NCBI RefSeq assembly: GCF_019343105.1
Contig: NZ_CP073765.1
Location: 124,001 to 188,000 of the forward strand
Length of the DNA: 64,000 nt
Source: Methylovirgula sp. HY1
GTDB taxonomy: Bacteria > Pseudomonadota > Alphaproteobacteria > Rhizobiales > Beijerinckiaceae
Reading direction: 5' to 3'
This document shows, one piece after another, positions 35,312 to 44,098 of the stretch. A program made the position numbers and the translations under genes. The notes beneath the pieces were generated by a model. It saw only the letters and a list, made by a program, of their open reading frames with translations, was not told where the DNA came from and made no database searches. The first letter of the stretch is position 1, and each line of letters begins with the position of its first letter.

Positions 35312-36589
35312 TCAATGGGCCGCATTATTGGCGGCGGAGCCGGTTTCCTTCAGGAACAGCGCGACGATTGCGGCGAGTACGATCGCGGCGATGAAGACGG
35401 TGCCACCTTTGTCGAAGACCCGCAGCGTCAACGCGCCGCCGCCCGCGAGCTTCTGCAACAGCATGCCGAAGAAGGGCGCGGCGAAGGCGCTCATCACGAA
35501 GACGATGAAGTTGATGGCGCCAGTAGCGCTGCCCTTCACGCGATCAGGGTTGATTTCCTTGATCATCGAATAGGGAATCATCGCGGCGCCGGAACCGATG
35601 CCGAGCAACAGACCGAGGACGTAGGGCGGGAAGGTATTCGGATGCAGGTAGATGAGGGCGAGCGTGCATAAAAGCATCAGCACCATGCCGCCAAAGAGCA
35701 CCGGCTTACGCCGACCGATGTGATCCGAGATATAGCCCAGCAGCGGGCACCCGATTACCCAGCCGAGCGGAACCATGGAGGCCCGCGTCACGGCTTGCGA
35801 CGTGCTAATGTCCCAGCCTTGATGCAGGAAGGAGACGCCCCAGATCATGCCGCCGACGGTGGTCGGCAGAAACAACAAGCCGGCGCAAATCCCGCACAGA
35901 TAGGACTGCGGATTGGTCAGAACCGTCTTATAGGGCTCGAACATCTGCCAGACGGGCGTATTGGTATGCTCCTCTATGTCCTGCTTCGGGGTGACGGCAA
36001 AGATCGCGATCGCGACTACGAATGTGAAGATACCTGAATAGATCCAGAACTGCTGCCAGCTCACCACGCCATGGACGATCGGGCCGACGGCGAATTGCCC
36101 GGCCGAACCACCGAGCATGCCAATCATCTGGGTGAAGCCGATCGCGGTCGCCAGATAGCGCGCCGGAAACCCATGCGTCGCGAGATAAACGGCGCCAACG
36201 AAGGCAAAAGCCGCGCCCGCGCCTTGCAGCAGCCGACCGAGAGTCGCGACCCAGCTGATGCCTAAGCCGAACATGACAATGCCAATGGCGAGGAAAAATA
36301 CGCCAGTGGGAATGGCGTATTTCGCACCCCAGCGGTCGAGAGAAGCACCCGCGACGATCGCGAAGGTCGAATAGGTGTAATAATAAATTCCGATGAGCGA
36401 ACTTAGGCCGACAGTCGTCAAGCCGTACGCGGTCCGCAATTCCGGCAGCATGACGCTCGGCGCCGAACGCACGGCATATTGCGTAAAGTAAAACACCAAG
36501 CAGAAGGCCCATGCGACAACGAAGGCGGCACGGAATCCGCCGCCGACTGATAGCCTTTTCACTTGAGGCTCCATAGTTTGCACTGACAT
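35312..36589 (-). CDS. MFS transporter
   Basis: 425 aa with 12 hydrophobic segments. MFS pattern around DHIGRRKPVLFGG between helices 6-7, and the symmetric DRWGAKYA between helices 2-3. GGAGGA lies 7 bases before the ATG. It resembles organic-anion (oxalate/formate antiporter type) permeases and likely imports the acid used by the downstream dehydrogenase complex. 69 bases separate it from E1alpha, so they may share a transcript. Confidence 0.88.
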   Translation of the reverse strand: MSVQTMEPQVKRLSVGGGFRAAFVVAWAFCLVFYFTQYAVRSAPSVMLPELRTAYGLTTVGLSSLIGIYYYTYSTFAIVAGASLDRWGAKYAIPTGVFFLAIGIVMFGLGISWVATLGRLLQGAGAAFAFVGAVYLATHGFPARYLATAIGFTQMIGMLGGSAGQFAVGPIVHGVVSWQQFWIYSGIFTFVVAIAIFAVTPKQDIEEHTNTPVWQMFEPYKTVLTNPQSYLCGICAGLLFLPTTVGGMIWGVSFLHQGWDISTSQAVTRASMVPLGWVIGCPLLGYISDHIGRRKPVLFGGMVLMLLCTLALIYLHPNTFPPYVLGLLLGIGSGAAMIPYSMIKEINPDRVKGSATGAINFIVFVMSAFAAPFFGMLLQKLAGGGALTLRVFDKGGTVFIAAIVLAAIVALFLKETGSAANNAAH

Positions 36590-37199
36590 GGACGGTTCCT
36601 CCGAAATTCATACTGAAATTGGGAGATCGCGGCTGATCCCGCGGGGAACGCTAAAGTCCATCCTTCTTCTTGCATTGACATGCATCAACCAATTCTGCGC
36701 TTGCCGGCATGGCGCATAGGCGGTGGCGAGACGCGCTTACTGAAGCGACGTTGCGCGAACAGGAGGCCAATTCGGCGACCGTCCAAAGGGCCGCTCTGGT
36801 GTTGCTGCGCGAAGCAAGCTTTCGATTTACATGCACCTCCACTTTGGTAAGGAACATTGCCCAGCGCATGGAGCGTTAGAATGCCGAGTTGGGAATACGC
36901 ACGGTCTTGGGCGGCCTCGCCGAATTCGCGCGCAAAGTCATGCCGGCGAAAGCAAAGCGTTAATGTCTTCGGTGCGATGCGCCCGCCGGGTTTCGGCGAC
37001 AGCGGACTTACGCTTTCGCAGGAGGGCCGGCTTGCGCTCCTGTCGCGCGGGCCAGACCCACGAAAAGCGTCGCAGCCACATGTTTGCAATTATATCCGAC
37101 GGCGCGGAGGATACCCTCGCGTCCGGTTTCAAGAAGGCGCGCTTTTGGGAGACGTATGCGAGCGCTTCGTTCAACGATCGTCGGCGCGCGATGATGGTG
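36590..37199. other. Stretch without intact gene, with a possible Fic C-terminal fragment
   Basis: Long overlapping open frames are present but none has a credible start or domain. Plus-strand codons at about 37126-37199 read FKKARFWETYASASFNDRRR, which resembles the end of Fic/DOC proteins of the DUF4172 type before homology is cut by the repeat at 37200. This is a weak call. Confidence 0.35.
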
Positions 37200-37266
37200 A
37201 GACATCGGATATATCCGATGTCTAATATCGGAAAAGGCGTTCAACTTTTCCGGAACATGCTCGAGC
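37200..37266 (-). repeat. Interspersed palindromic repeat, copy 2 (CGGATATATCCG type)
   Basis: A perfect 24-bp palindrome at 37200-37223 (core ATCGGATATATCCGAT), a hairpin GGAAAAG...CTTTTCC at 37230-37251, and AACATGCT with flanking CGAGCG. Read on the minus strand, it has the same part order and spacing as 11366-11428. Confidence 0.7.
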
Positions 37267-37284
37267 GTGAGCGAGCGGAAAGCC

Positions 37285-38430
37285 TTAAAGGACGCCCCAT
37301 GCGCGGTATCGGCCGCGCCCTGTCGTCTCACGCAAGCCGAGTTGCGCCACGAGATCCAAAGCGGCCCGCGGCGTCACGCCGAGAGCCGCGGCGATCATGC
37401 CGGCCGAAACCATGGGGCGGCTTAAAACATAGTCGATGAGTGTCGGTAGTTTTGATGTGGAACGCCGTCCATCGAGTTTGCGTGCGAGCACTGCGCGGGC
37501 ATTGAGCCAACGGTCGTGATCCTTGAGTCCGGCATCTGCTCCGGCGGTCATGGCGTCCAAGATTGCGACTAGGCGATCCGGTCCGCTCCGTGCGCGCCGT
37601 TGCTCACGCGGGATGGCGCGTAATCCGAGATTGAGGCAGGCAAGATGGACGCGTGTCTTGCCGCGCGCGCGGAGCAGCGCGGCCGCGAGCAGGCGGCCCA
37701 TCCAGGGCAGATGTTGAAGGGGGGCAATGTCGTCGAAGGCGGCGAGCACGATTGCGGCGGCGAGCGTTGGCGGCAGAGACTGGGTGGCAGCCGTGATGCG
37801 CTGCCATTCGCTGAGCCGCGCCGCCTCATCCCAATCGAGATCATAGATCAGCGGGTCTCGCTCTATCGCATATTGGGCGGCGGCGTTTGCGAGGTGTCGA
37901 TCCGTCTGGGCCATGGCGGCGTCGACGGCGGCGAGCGCCTGCGCAAGACGCGGATCGTCATGACCGGCAATAGCGCGGTCTTCGGAAGCGTCCGCGTTGG
38001 CATCGTCCGCGTCGGCATTGGCGGCGCCGCGCCCTTGTTGCGTGGCGCGGGGCATCTCTGTCGCATTATCGCCTGCTGAACGTCCGCAGAGATCCTGGAG
38101 GCCAAGCGGCGACAGCGCCCAGCCTGGGGCGCCCGCAAGCATCCTGCGGCGTGTTCGCAGCACAGTATGGGCGCGGTTGAGTTCGTGTGTCGGGGTACGG
38201 ACGTCCATGCCGGCGTCGTGGAGGACAAGGTCTTCAATGTGAACAAGTTCGCCTTGCAGCCAGAGGCTCGCGGATGCGTCGATAAAATGCGTGCGCGCGA
38301 TCCACCCATCTCGGATTGGGCTTTTGGCCAGCCGTTCGTCGAGGCGCGCGAGCGAATCTTCTGCGGCGGCAATGGGCAGAGCGAGAGCCGACCAGGGCAG
38401 CGGCGAGGCATTCGGGAGTGCGTCGTACAT
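37285..38430 (-). CDS. RHE_PE00001-family (DUF1612 plus helix-turn-helix) plasmid protein
   Basis: 381 aa. An N-terminal region (PLPWSALALPIAAAEDSLARLDERL and WIARTHFIDASASLWLQGEL) and the C-terminal helix-turn-helix (SRPMVSAGMIAAALGVTPRAA) match a family common on rhizobial repABC plasmids. Function is unknown; the winged helix suggests DNA binding. The middle (about 115-165) is a low-complexity Asp/Ala linker with tandem NADADDANADAS. It has inverted repeats just upstream (38463-38485) that may be its operator. Confidence 0.82.
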   Translation of the reverse strand: MYDALPNASPLPWSALALPIAAAEDSLARLDERLAKSPIRDGWIARTHFIDASASLWLQGELVHIEDLVLHDAGMDVRTPTHELNRAHTVLRTRRRMLAGAPGWALSPLGLQDLCGRSAGDNATEMPRATQQGRGAANADADDANADASEDRAIAGHDDPRLAQALAAVDAAMAQTDRHLANAAAQYAIERDPLIYDLDWDEAARLSEWQRITAATQSLPPTLAAAIVLAAFDDIAPLQHLPWMGRLLAAALLRARGKTRVHLACLNLGLRAIPREQRRARSGPDRLVAILDAMTAGADAGLKDHDRWLNARAVLARKLDGRRSTSKLPTLIDYVLSRPMVSAGMIAAALGVTPRAALDLVAQLGLRETTGRGRYRAWGVL

Positions 38431-38462
38431 GGTTGGGAGTTCGTTATTAAAGGAATAAAAAT

Positions 38463-38485
38463 GAAGCTAATACCTATTTAGCTTC
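38463..38485. promoter_or_regulatory. Inverted repeat upstream of the RHE_PE00001 gene
   Basis: GAAGCTAA and TTAGCTTC surround a 7-base spacer, 33 bases before the minus-strand start at 38430. Likely operator or promoter element. Confidence 0.45.
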
Positions 38486-38518
38486 AGTCATAGGTGGGTC
38501 CCAAAAAATAAACATATA

Positions 38519-38547
38519 ACTATCGATAATTATAATTTATCGATAGT
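38519..38547. promoter_or_regulatory. AT-rich inverted repeat, perfect 11-bp arms
   Basis: ACTATCGATAA and TTATCGATAGT around TTATAAT. It lies in the gap between two divergent units, before a short frame (from ATG 38558) that I cannot assign. Its form suggests a regulator binding site; an origin or recombination site is possible. Confidence 0.5.
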
Positions 38548-38783
38548 GTTGGAGAATATGATGCAAATTAGGGATTTTTGGCTTTCCGAGGGTGGCCGAC
38601 AGCACCTGTCCCGCCCGAAATCGATCTCAGCCTGCCATTCCCAGCCCAGCCGTTCCAGGAGTTGGCCCCCCCTGCCCGTCTTCGTCGCCTGGTGCTGTGC
38701 GATCTGCTTTTCGAGGGCCGGCCTTGAACAGGGGGCGACTTAAGACGATCTTCGATCGCCTTACCTTTATATGGATTGGATCG

Positions 38784-39041
38784 ATGGCTCGCGCCGATAG
38801 GCTCACCACGACTGTTTCCGCCAAGGGGCAGGTCATTTTGCCTAGTGCTATCCGGCAGAAGCTTGAATGGGGTGCGGCGCGGCCGTCGCTTGTTGCTTCG
38901 GTGAAGCTGCGCTTGCTACGCCCGGTCCAGATTGATGAGTTATTGCTCTCAATGAGATCATTGGAGGCCAAGGAAACGAGCGCTGGACGCGGTCTGAAGA
39001 CATCGTCATTCTCAAGCATTCCCTTGGGGAACCAGACGTGA
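38784..39041 (+). pseudogene. AbrB/MazE-type antitoxin, degenerate
   Basis: The ATG at 38784 begins with RLTTTVSAKGQVILPSAIRQ, an AbrB swapped-hairpin domain. After KLEWG the normal continuation is lost, while a short piece (LRLLRPV) resumes in the same frame. The rest is unlike antitoxins, and no toxin follows. The region up to the integrase also reads open in the integrase frame. Confidence 0.55.
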
Positions 39042-39070
39042 AGAAGGGCAATTCGACACTAGGGCGTCCA

Positions 39071-40243
39071 ATGAGCAAGGTCCCCGCCCCTACTCGTCTC
39101 ATCGACTCGGAAACGCGGCGCGCGTTGCAGCTCGACGCACTCGCGGCCGTTTTGCCGATGGATCGCCGCGATCGTCTCGCGCACCTGCTGACAGATGACG
39201 ACGTCGATACGCTCAAGCATCTTGCCCGCGTGGGGATGGGCGAAAACACGCTGCGGGCTCTCGCCTCCGATCTCGCCTATCTCGAAGCCTGGTGCCAGGC
39301 TGCGACCGCTTCTCCCCTGCCCTGGCCGGCCTCGGAAAGTCTGGCGCTCAAATTCCTCGCCCATCATCTCTGGGATCGTGCCAAACGAGAGACGGACCCG
39401 CGCCACGGCATGCCCGAAAATGTCGCCGCGGATCTTCAGAGTGCGGAACTGCTGCGGGTCGATGGTCCACATGCGCCATCGACGGTGAAGCGGCGTCTGT
39501 CGAGCTGGGCGACCTTGCATCGCTGGAAGGGGCTCGATGGGCCTTTCAAATCGCCTACCCTTCGCTCTGCGTTGCGTCTGGCGGTGCGCGCCAGTGCGCG
39601 GCCGCGCCGGCGTAAGAGCAAATGTGCCGTCACCCGGGACATTCTCGACACGTTGCTCGCGACGTGCCGATCCGACCGGCTCGCCGACAGACGCGACCTG
39701 GCCCTCTTGCTCATCGCCTTTGGATCTGGCGGCCGGCGGCGCAGCGAAGTCGCGCGCTTGCGGGTCGAACAGCTCCACGATGAGCCGCCTGTTCCGATTG
39801 ATCCGGAGGATTGCAACACGCTCTTTCTACCCTGCATGTCCATCGCGCTTGGTCGGACCAAGACAGGACAGGCGGACGATGATGCCCGCGTTTTGCTGAT
39901 CGGTTCACCGGTCGTGGCCTTGCGGGAGTGGCTTGCGCGCGCCGACATTCAAACGGGGCCGATCTTTCGGGCGATCGACCGCTGGGGGGCACTTGACGAA
40001 AGACCGTTGACGCCGCAGGCGGTGAATTTGATCGTGAAGCGGAGGTGTGTTCAGGCAGGGCTCGATCCAGAGGCATTTTCCGCGCATGGGCTGCGGTCCG
40101 GCTATCTCACGGAGGCGGCCCGCAATGGCGTCCCCTTGTCCGAGGCCATGCAACAGTCGCAGCATCGCTCCGTGCAGCAGGCGGCGAGCTATTATAACGA
40201 GGCGGAACGGCGTCTTGGAAGGGCGGCGCGGCTTGCCGTCTGA
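39071..40243 (+). CDS. Tyrosine recombinase (site-specific integrase)
   Basis: 390 aa from the ATG at 39071; a GTG at 39038 with GGGGA upstream is an alternative. N-terminal SAM-like core-binding domain (around LKHLARVGMGENTLRALASDL); catalytic Arg in GGRRRSEVARLRV, HGLRSGYLTEAA (His-x-x-Arg), and QHRSVQQAASYYNEAE with the second His and the Tyr nucleophile. Such enzymes on repABC replicons resolve dimers or mediate integration. It stands between the RHE_PE00001 gene and the partition sites. Confidence 0.9.
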   Translation: MSKVPAPTRLIDSETRRALQLDALAAVLPMDRRDRLAHLLTDDDVDTLKHLARVGMGENTLRALASDLAYLEAWCQAATASPLPWPASESLALKFLAHHLWDRAKRETDPRHGMPENVAADLQSAELLRVDGPHAPSTVKRRLSSWATLHRWKGLDGPFKSPTLRSALRLAVRASARPRRRKSKCAVTRDILDTLLATCRSDRLADRRDLALLLIAFGSGGRRRSEVARLRVEQLHDEPPVPIDPEDCNTLFLPCMSIALGRTKTGQADDDARVLLIGSPVVALREWLARADIQTGPIFRAIDRWGALDERPLTPQAVNLIVKRRCVQAGLDPEAFSAHGLRSGYLTEAARNGVPLSEAMQQSQHRSVQQAASYYNEAERRLGRAARLAV

Positions 40244-40277
40244 AATTGACAGCAGGCGGCGCTTTTTCGATCGTTAA

Positions 40278-40293
40278 GTTGTCAGTGTACAAC
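40278..40293. promoter_or_regulatory. parS-like site 1
   Basis: GTTGTCAGTGTACAAC matches the RepB centromere pattern GTT-N4-GC-N4-AAC except for one central base (GT for GC). It differs from site 2 at 41366 by a single base. The pair brackets mazEF. Confidence 0.55.
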
Positions 40294-40497
40294 AAGCTGG
40301 TTCGATCTGGTCCAACGGTGGATGCGGTCGCACGGCTCGTCGGCCAGGTACCGCAGCCGGAGTCTTTGATTACGGTTTGAAGGCACCGGCAATTTGGGTT
40401 TTCTCATAAAATAGGACTCATGGTTGAGCTGTGCCGCTCGCAAGCGCGAAATGGCCTTAGCTGAGTGTCAAGCTACGGCGCTTGCATACGCCTTAAA

Positions 40498-40517
40498 AGT
40501 GCTACATATGTTGCACT
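40498..40517. promoter_or_regulatory. Probable operator of mazEF
   Basis: AGTGCTACATATGTTGCACT is an imperfect palindrome 25 bases before the mazE ATG, in the place where MazE-MazF complexes repress their own promoter. Confidence 0.5.
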
Positions 40518-40542
40518 AGAAATTTGATCGCAGGATGAAATT

Positions 40543-40809
40543 ATGGCTGTAACCTCGAAGATACGGAAACAGGGCGGCGCGGCCGTCATGACCATCCCTC
40601 CCGCCCTGCTCAAGCTGATGCACGTCGACGTTGGTGCGCAGATGACTCTCAGCGTGCAGGACGGTAAGCTGATGGCGCAGCCGGTCGGGCCGACGCGGAG
40701 GCGTTATACGCTCGCGGAATTACTCGAAGGTTCGGACGTTATGAAGAGGCTGAATGCCGAGGTTGCCTGGGCTCGCGAGGGTGAACCCGTCGGGCATGAA
40801 ATTGTCTAA
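40543..40809 (+). CDS. mazE: MazE/AbrB-type antitoxin
   Basis: 88 aa. N-terminal AbrB-like DNA-binding domain (SKIRKQGGAAVMTIPPALLKL) and an acidic C-terminal tail that would bind and block the toxin. The stop TAA shares its last A with the toxin ATG, typical for antitoxin-toxin pairs. It helps keep the replicon in the population. Confidence 0.88.
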   Translation: MAVTSKIRKQGGAAVMTIPPALLKLMHVDVGAQMTLSVQDGKLMAQPVGPTRRRYTLAELLEGSDVMKRLNAEVAWAREGEPVGHEIV

Positions 40810-41171
40810 TGGTGCGTAGCGAAGTTCCGAACCGCGGCGACGTTTATTGGATTGACCCCAATCCAATTGCCGGGCGCGAGATGAAGGATCGGCATCGTTT
40901 CGTCGTGATTACACCTAGGCAGATCAATGCGCTCGGCGTGAGCATGACGGTGCCGATCACGACTGGCGGCGCGTTTACGCGAGATGCCGGCCTGTCGGTT
41001 TCCATTAGCGGCCACGAAACGACCGGCGTCGTGGTCTGTAATCAAGTTCGCAGCTTCGATATAGTGGCGCGAGTCCGAGCCGGCTCGGCAAGCTTCATTG
41101 AAATGCTCGATAAGGCGACGATGGACGAAATCATTGCTCGCGTGGTGAGTGCCATCGATCCTGAATCTTGA
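40809..41171 (+). CDS. mazF: MazF/PemK-type mRNA interferase toxin
   Basis: 120 aa. RGDVYWIDPNPIAGREMKDRH is the conserved MazF/PemK start, and CNQVRSFDIVAR with a C-terminal DEIIARV helix completes the fold. It cuts mRNA at specific short sequences when MazE is degraded. Overlaps mazE by one base and lies between the two parS-like sites. Confidence 0.92.
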   Translation: MVRSEVPNRGDVYWIDPNPIAGREMKDRHRFVVITPRQINALGVSMTVPITTGGAFTRDAGLSVSISGHETTGVVVCNQVRSFDIVARVRAGSASFIEMLDKATMDEIIARVVSAIDPES

Positions 41172-41365
41172 AAGTGAAAAGAAGCGGCGGATTATGGGAT
41201 GCGTCTTCGTATCGCCGACGCGCCAAGTCCGTATTTGCTGATCGTCCGATACCGCGCATCCGACCCGGTGAACATTCGGCGTCTCCGCCCATCAAAAATC
41301 CAAACCGAGGGCAGGGCAGGGCGGCGCGCCGACGCGCTCATACCAGATCCTCCGCCAGATGTTGA

Positions 41366-41381
41366 GTTGTCAGCGTACAAC
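41366..41381. promoter_or_regulatory. parS-like site 2
   Basis: GTTGTCAGCGTACAAC fits the repABC centromere pattern GTT-N4-GC-N4-AAC exactly. It lies about 180 bases upstream of repA and is the best candidate for the RepB binding site. The rest of the 41172-41561 gap contains no gene; GTTAAGCTTTCGTTAAC at 41447-41463 may be a repA operator. Confidence 0.7.
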
Positions 41382-41561
41382 TCTGAAGCCGCTTTTTTAA
41401 ACCGCAAACTTGTCGCGGCGGTTTGCTTTGCAGTCCCTCGCTGCCCGTTAAGCTTTCGTTAACGCAAATCCTCTTGCCGGGCGGAGAGAATCGGGCATTA
41501 CTGCTCTATCAGCGCTTTTTGGATCAAACAGCAAAAATCGCCGCAGATGCAGAGAAGGCCG

Positions 41562-42767
41562 ATGGCAAGCGCAGCAATACCGCAGGACTACCAATTAGGG
41601 GATCTGCGTGCCCTCATCAATGCGGATGCCGCGGAGCTTTCCGCGCGTCTGCGCGCGCAGCAGCTGCGCGATTTTCCGCCGGCCGCCGAAAAAACAATGC
41701 GGCGATTCTCGCCCGGGGAGGCGGCTAAATTCATCGGCATTCATGAAGGCTATCTTCGGCAATTGGCGGCCGAAGGCAAAGGCCCGGCCCCGCAAGCCAA
41801 CAACCGCCGCACCTATTCCTTGGACGATATCGACGCGATTCGCGCCAGCCTCGATCGGGATGGGCGGGGCGCGCGGCGCTATGTCCCGCATCGCCGGGAT
41901 GCCGAAACCTTGCAAATTATTTCGGTGATGAACTTCAAGGGCGGCAGCGGGAAGACGACGACCTCGGCGCATCTCGCCCAGTTTCTCGCCTTCCGCGGGT
42001 ACCGCGTGCTCGCGATCGATCTCGATCCGCAAGCGAGCCTGTCCACCCTGTTCGGGCACCAGCCGGAAATCGATGTCGGCGAGAACGAGACGCTTTACGG
42101 AGCGATCCGCTACGACGCCGGGCGCCGCGACATGGCCGAAATTGTCAGATCGACGTATATCCCGAATTTGCACCTCATTCCGGGGCAGCTTGAACTCATG
42201 GAGTTCGAACATGAGACCCCCAAGGCGTTGATGGAGCGCGAAGCCCGCGACTCGCTTTTTTTCGCGCGAATCGGCGAGGCGATCGGGCAAGTGAGCGATG
42301 TCTACGACGTCGTCGTCATCGATTGCCCACCGCAACTTGGATTTTTGACTCTTTCGGCGCTTTGCGCCGCCACCGCGGTCTTGATCACGGTTCATCCGCA
42401 AATGCTCGACGTCATGTCGATGTCCCAATTTCTGAACATGACGGGAGGCCTGCTCGATGTCGTCGCGAATGCAGGCGGCGGGACTCAGTACGACTGGATG
42501 CGCTACCTGGTGACGCGATACGAGCCGAGCGACGGTCCGCAGACGACGATGGTCGGCCTGATGCGGTCGATCTTTGGTTCACGTGTCCTCACGCATCCGA
42601 TGCTGAAAAGCACGGCGATCGCCGATGCCGGATTGACCAAGGAGACGCTTTACGAAGTCGAGCGTCAGCAGTTTACCCGCGGCACCTATGATCGCGCCAC
42701 GGAGGCGCTCGATCTGGTCAATGGCGAGATCGAAGGCCTGATCAAGCAGGCGTGGGGGAGATCCTGA
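41562..42767 (+). CDS. repA: RepA, ParA-type partition ATPase of repABC
   Basis: 401 aa from the ATG at 41562, chosen for GAGAAGG just upstream; the ATG at 41547 is possible. An N-terminal DNA-binding part (FSPGEAAKFIGIHEGYLRQL) precedes the deviant Walker A NFKGGSGKTTTSAHLA; DYDVVVIDCPPQ-like VVVIDCPPQLGFLTL is Walker B. RepA moves plasmids with RepB at parS and represses the repABC promoter. Stop and repB start are 2 bases apart. Confidence 0.95.
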   Translation: MASAAIPQDYQLGDLRALINADAAELSARLRAQQLRDFPPAAEKTMRRFSPGEAAKFIGIHEGYLRQLAAEGKGPAPQANNRRTYSLDDIDAIRASLDRDGRGARRYVPHRRDAETLQIISVMNFKGGSGKTTTSAHLAQFLAFRGYRVLAIDLDPQASLSTLFGHQPEIDVGENETLYGAIRYDAGRRDMAEIVRSTYIPNLHLIPGQLELMEFEHETPKALMEREARDSLFFARIGEAIGQVSDVYDVVVIDCPPQLGFLTLSALCAATAVLITVHPQMLDVMSMSQFLNMTGGLLDVVANAGGGTQYDWMRYLVTRYEPSDGPQTTMVGLMRSIFGSRVLTHPMLKSTAIADAGLTKETLYEVERQQFTRGTYDRATEALDLVNGEIEGLIKQAWGRS

Positions 42768-42769
42768 CC

Positions 42770-43789
42770 ATGGCGCGCAAGATCAATTTTGATTCCGCGC
42801 CGGCGGCGGCGCAGCCGGAGCAGGGCGGTCAGCCACACGTGCCAAACCGGCCGCTGCTTGGGCTCGAGCGCCCGATCCGGCAATCGGGCGCGCTTGGCGC
42901 GATCTCCCAATCTTTGGGAAACATCAATGAAAAGGTCCGGCGGGCCGAGGAAATCGAGCAGAAGCTCGTCGAAGGCCAGATGATCGTCGATCTCGATCCG
43001 GGGCTTATAGATGCTTCTTTCGTGCGCGACCGCATGGATGCGACGGAAGAGCAGAACATCGCATTTCGCGAGCTGATCCGCGAACACGGCCAGGCGAGCC
43101 CAATCCTGGTGCGGCCGCATCCGCATCAGCCGGAGCGCTTTCAGGTCGCCTTTGGGCACCGCCGTCTGCTGGCCGCGAGAGAGCTTGGGATTAAGGTCAG
43201 AGCGGTCGTCCGCGAACTGAGCGACGAGCAGCTGGTCGTCGCGCAAGGCCAGGAGAACAGTGGCCGGACGGATCTCACCTTTATCGAGCGGGCGCGATTT
43301 GCGGCCAGCCTCGAGGATCGGAAATTCTCGCGCGAAGTGATCATGGCCGCACTCAATGTCGACAAAGCGGCGGTTTCGCGTCTCATCTCGATCGTCAGCC
43401 GCGTACCGCCCAGCATTATCGATGCGATCGGACCCGCGCCCGCGTTCGGCCGAGTCAGGTGGCAGGAACTTTCCGAGCTTCTCGACAAGGACGCCAATCG
43501 CAAGCGTGCCGGCGAGATCGTCGCGGCCGCGGCCTTCCTGGAAATGGACACCGACAAGCGCTTCGAGGCGGTTTATTGCGGACTGCATGAAAAGCCGTTG
43601 CGAAGCCGGGCCGAGTCGTGGAGCGCCGAGGATGGCACGCGTGCCGCGCGCGTTTCCCGCGCCGGCAAAAAGCTCACTCTGACATTCGATGATCGCGTCG
43701 CGCCGGCCTTTGGCGATTTCGTCAAGGGCCACCTGCAGACGCTTTACGAGCAATACAAGGCAGCAAACAAAGGAGGCGCTTGCTCCTAG
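42770..43789 (+). CDS. repB: RepB, ParB-type centromere-binding protein of repABC
   Basis: 339 aa. ParB/Srx nuclease-like domain (PILVRPHPHQPERFQVAFGHRR), then the KorB-like helix-turn-helix (ALNVDKAAVSRLISIV) and a C-terminal dimer region. Binds parS and couples to RepA. The ATG at 42770 follows the repA stop by two bases; an in-frame start 18 bases earlier would overlap repA. Confidence 0.95.
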   Translation: MARKINFDSAPAAAQPEQGGQPHVPNRPLLGLERPIRQSGALGAISQSLGNINEKVRRAEEIEQKLVEGQMIVDLDPGLIDASFVRDRMDATEEQNIAFRELIREHGQASPILVRPHPHQPERFQVAFGHRRLLAARELGIKVRAVVRELSDEQLVVAQGQENSGRTDLTFIERARFAASLEDRKFSREVIMAALNVDKAAVSRLISIVSRVPPSIIDAIGPAPAFGRVRWQELSELLDKDANRKRAGEIVAAAAFLEMDTDKRFEAVYCGLHEKPLRSRAESWSAEDGTRAARVSRAGKKLTLTFDDRVAPAFGDFVKGHLQTLYEQYKAANKGGACS

Positions 43790-43790
43790 A

Positions 43791-43920
43791 GCGGGATGAG
43801 GAAAAGTGTGCGCGGTTTTCCGCTCGCATCCCGCTCTCAGCTTTTAGAATCGATCACGTTTGATTTGGAGCGTTTTCCGATCGGGGGATGCCTCCCGATC
43901 GGAAAACGCTCTAGATCGCG
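43791..43920. repeat. Rhizobiales-type extragenic palindromic repeats between repB and repC
   Basis: Two stem-loops in tandem. First: AGAGCGGGATG ... CATCCCGCTCT (43791-43839) with an inner GGAAAA...TTTTCC stem. Second: GAGCGTTTTCCGATCGG and CCGATCGGAAAACGCTC (43869-43914). The joining text (TTTTAGAATCGATCACGTTTG) type is widespread in Rhizobiales genomes. They may end repAB messages or simply be mobile repeats. Confidence 0.75.
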
Positions 43921-43976
43921 CGTGAAAATCGCGCCGCGTATTTGGCGCAAGAAGCAACCAGGAGAAATCACGGCAA

Positions 43977-44030
43977 AAGAAAAAGGCCCCCGTCACGTCG
44001 CCGTTCCGGAAGCCCTTCTTTGTAGTTGGC
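43977..44030 (-). ncRNA. incA: Antisense counter-transcribed RNA (incA) of repABC
   Basis: About 50 nt on the minus strand between repB and repC. Promoter at 44065-44037. Its intrinsic terminator is a stem (44014-44008 with 43991-43985, GGCTTCC/GGGGGCC with G-U pairs, 16-base loop) followed by a T-rich tract (43984-43977). In repABC plasmids this RNA pairs with the repC leader, lowers RepC synthesis and sets copy number and incompatibility. Confidence 0.8.
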
Positions 44031-44036
44031 ACTCAA

Positions 44037-44065
44037 AGAATCTCACTTCCGCGAATCACTGTCAA
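44037..44065 (-). promoter_or_regulatory. Promoter of incA
   Basis: Minus strand TTGACA (44065-44060), 17-base spacer, GATTCT (44042-44037). A consensus -35 with good spacing, as expected for the strong constitutive ctRNA promoter. Confidence 0.75.
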
Positions 44066-44098
44066 GAGTCTTCGGCACCGTTTCGGTGAGCGGATTTT

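Noticed and set aside
36831-37439. 202-codon open frame crossing the repeat at 37200
   Set aside because: It reads through a perfect palindrome and into the antisense of the RHE_PE00001 gene, with Arg-rich composition.
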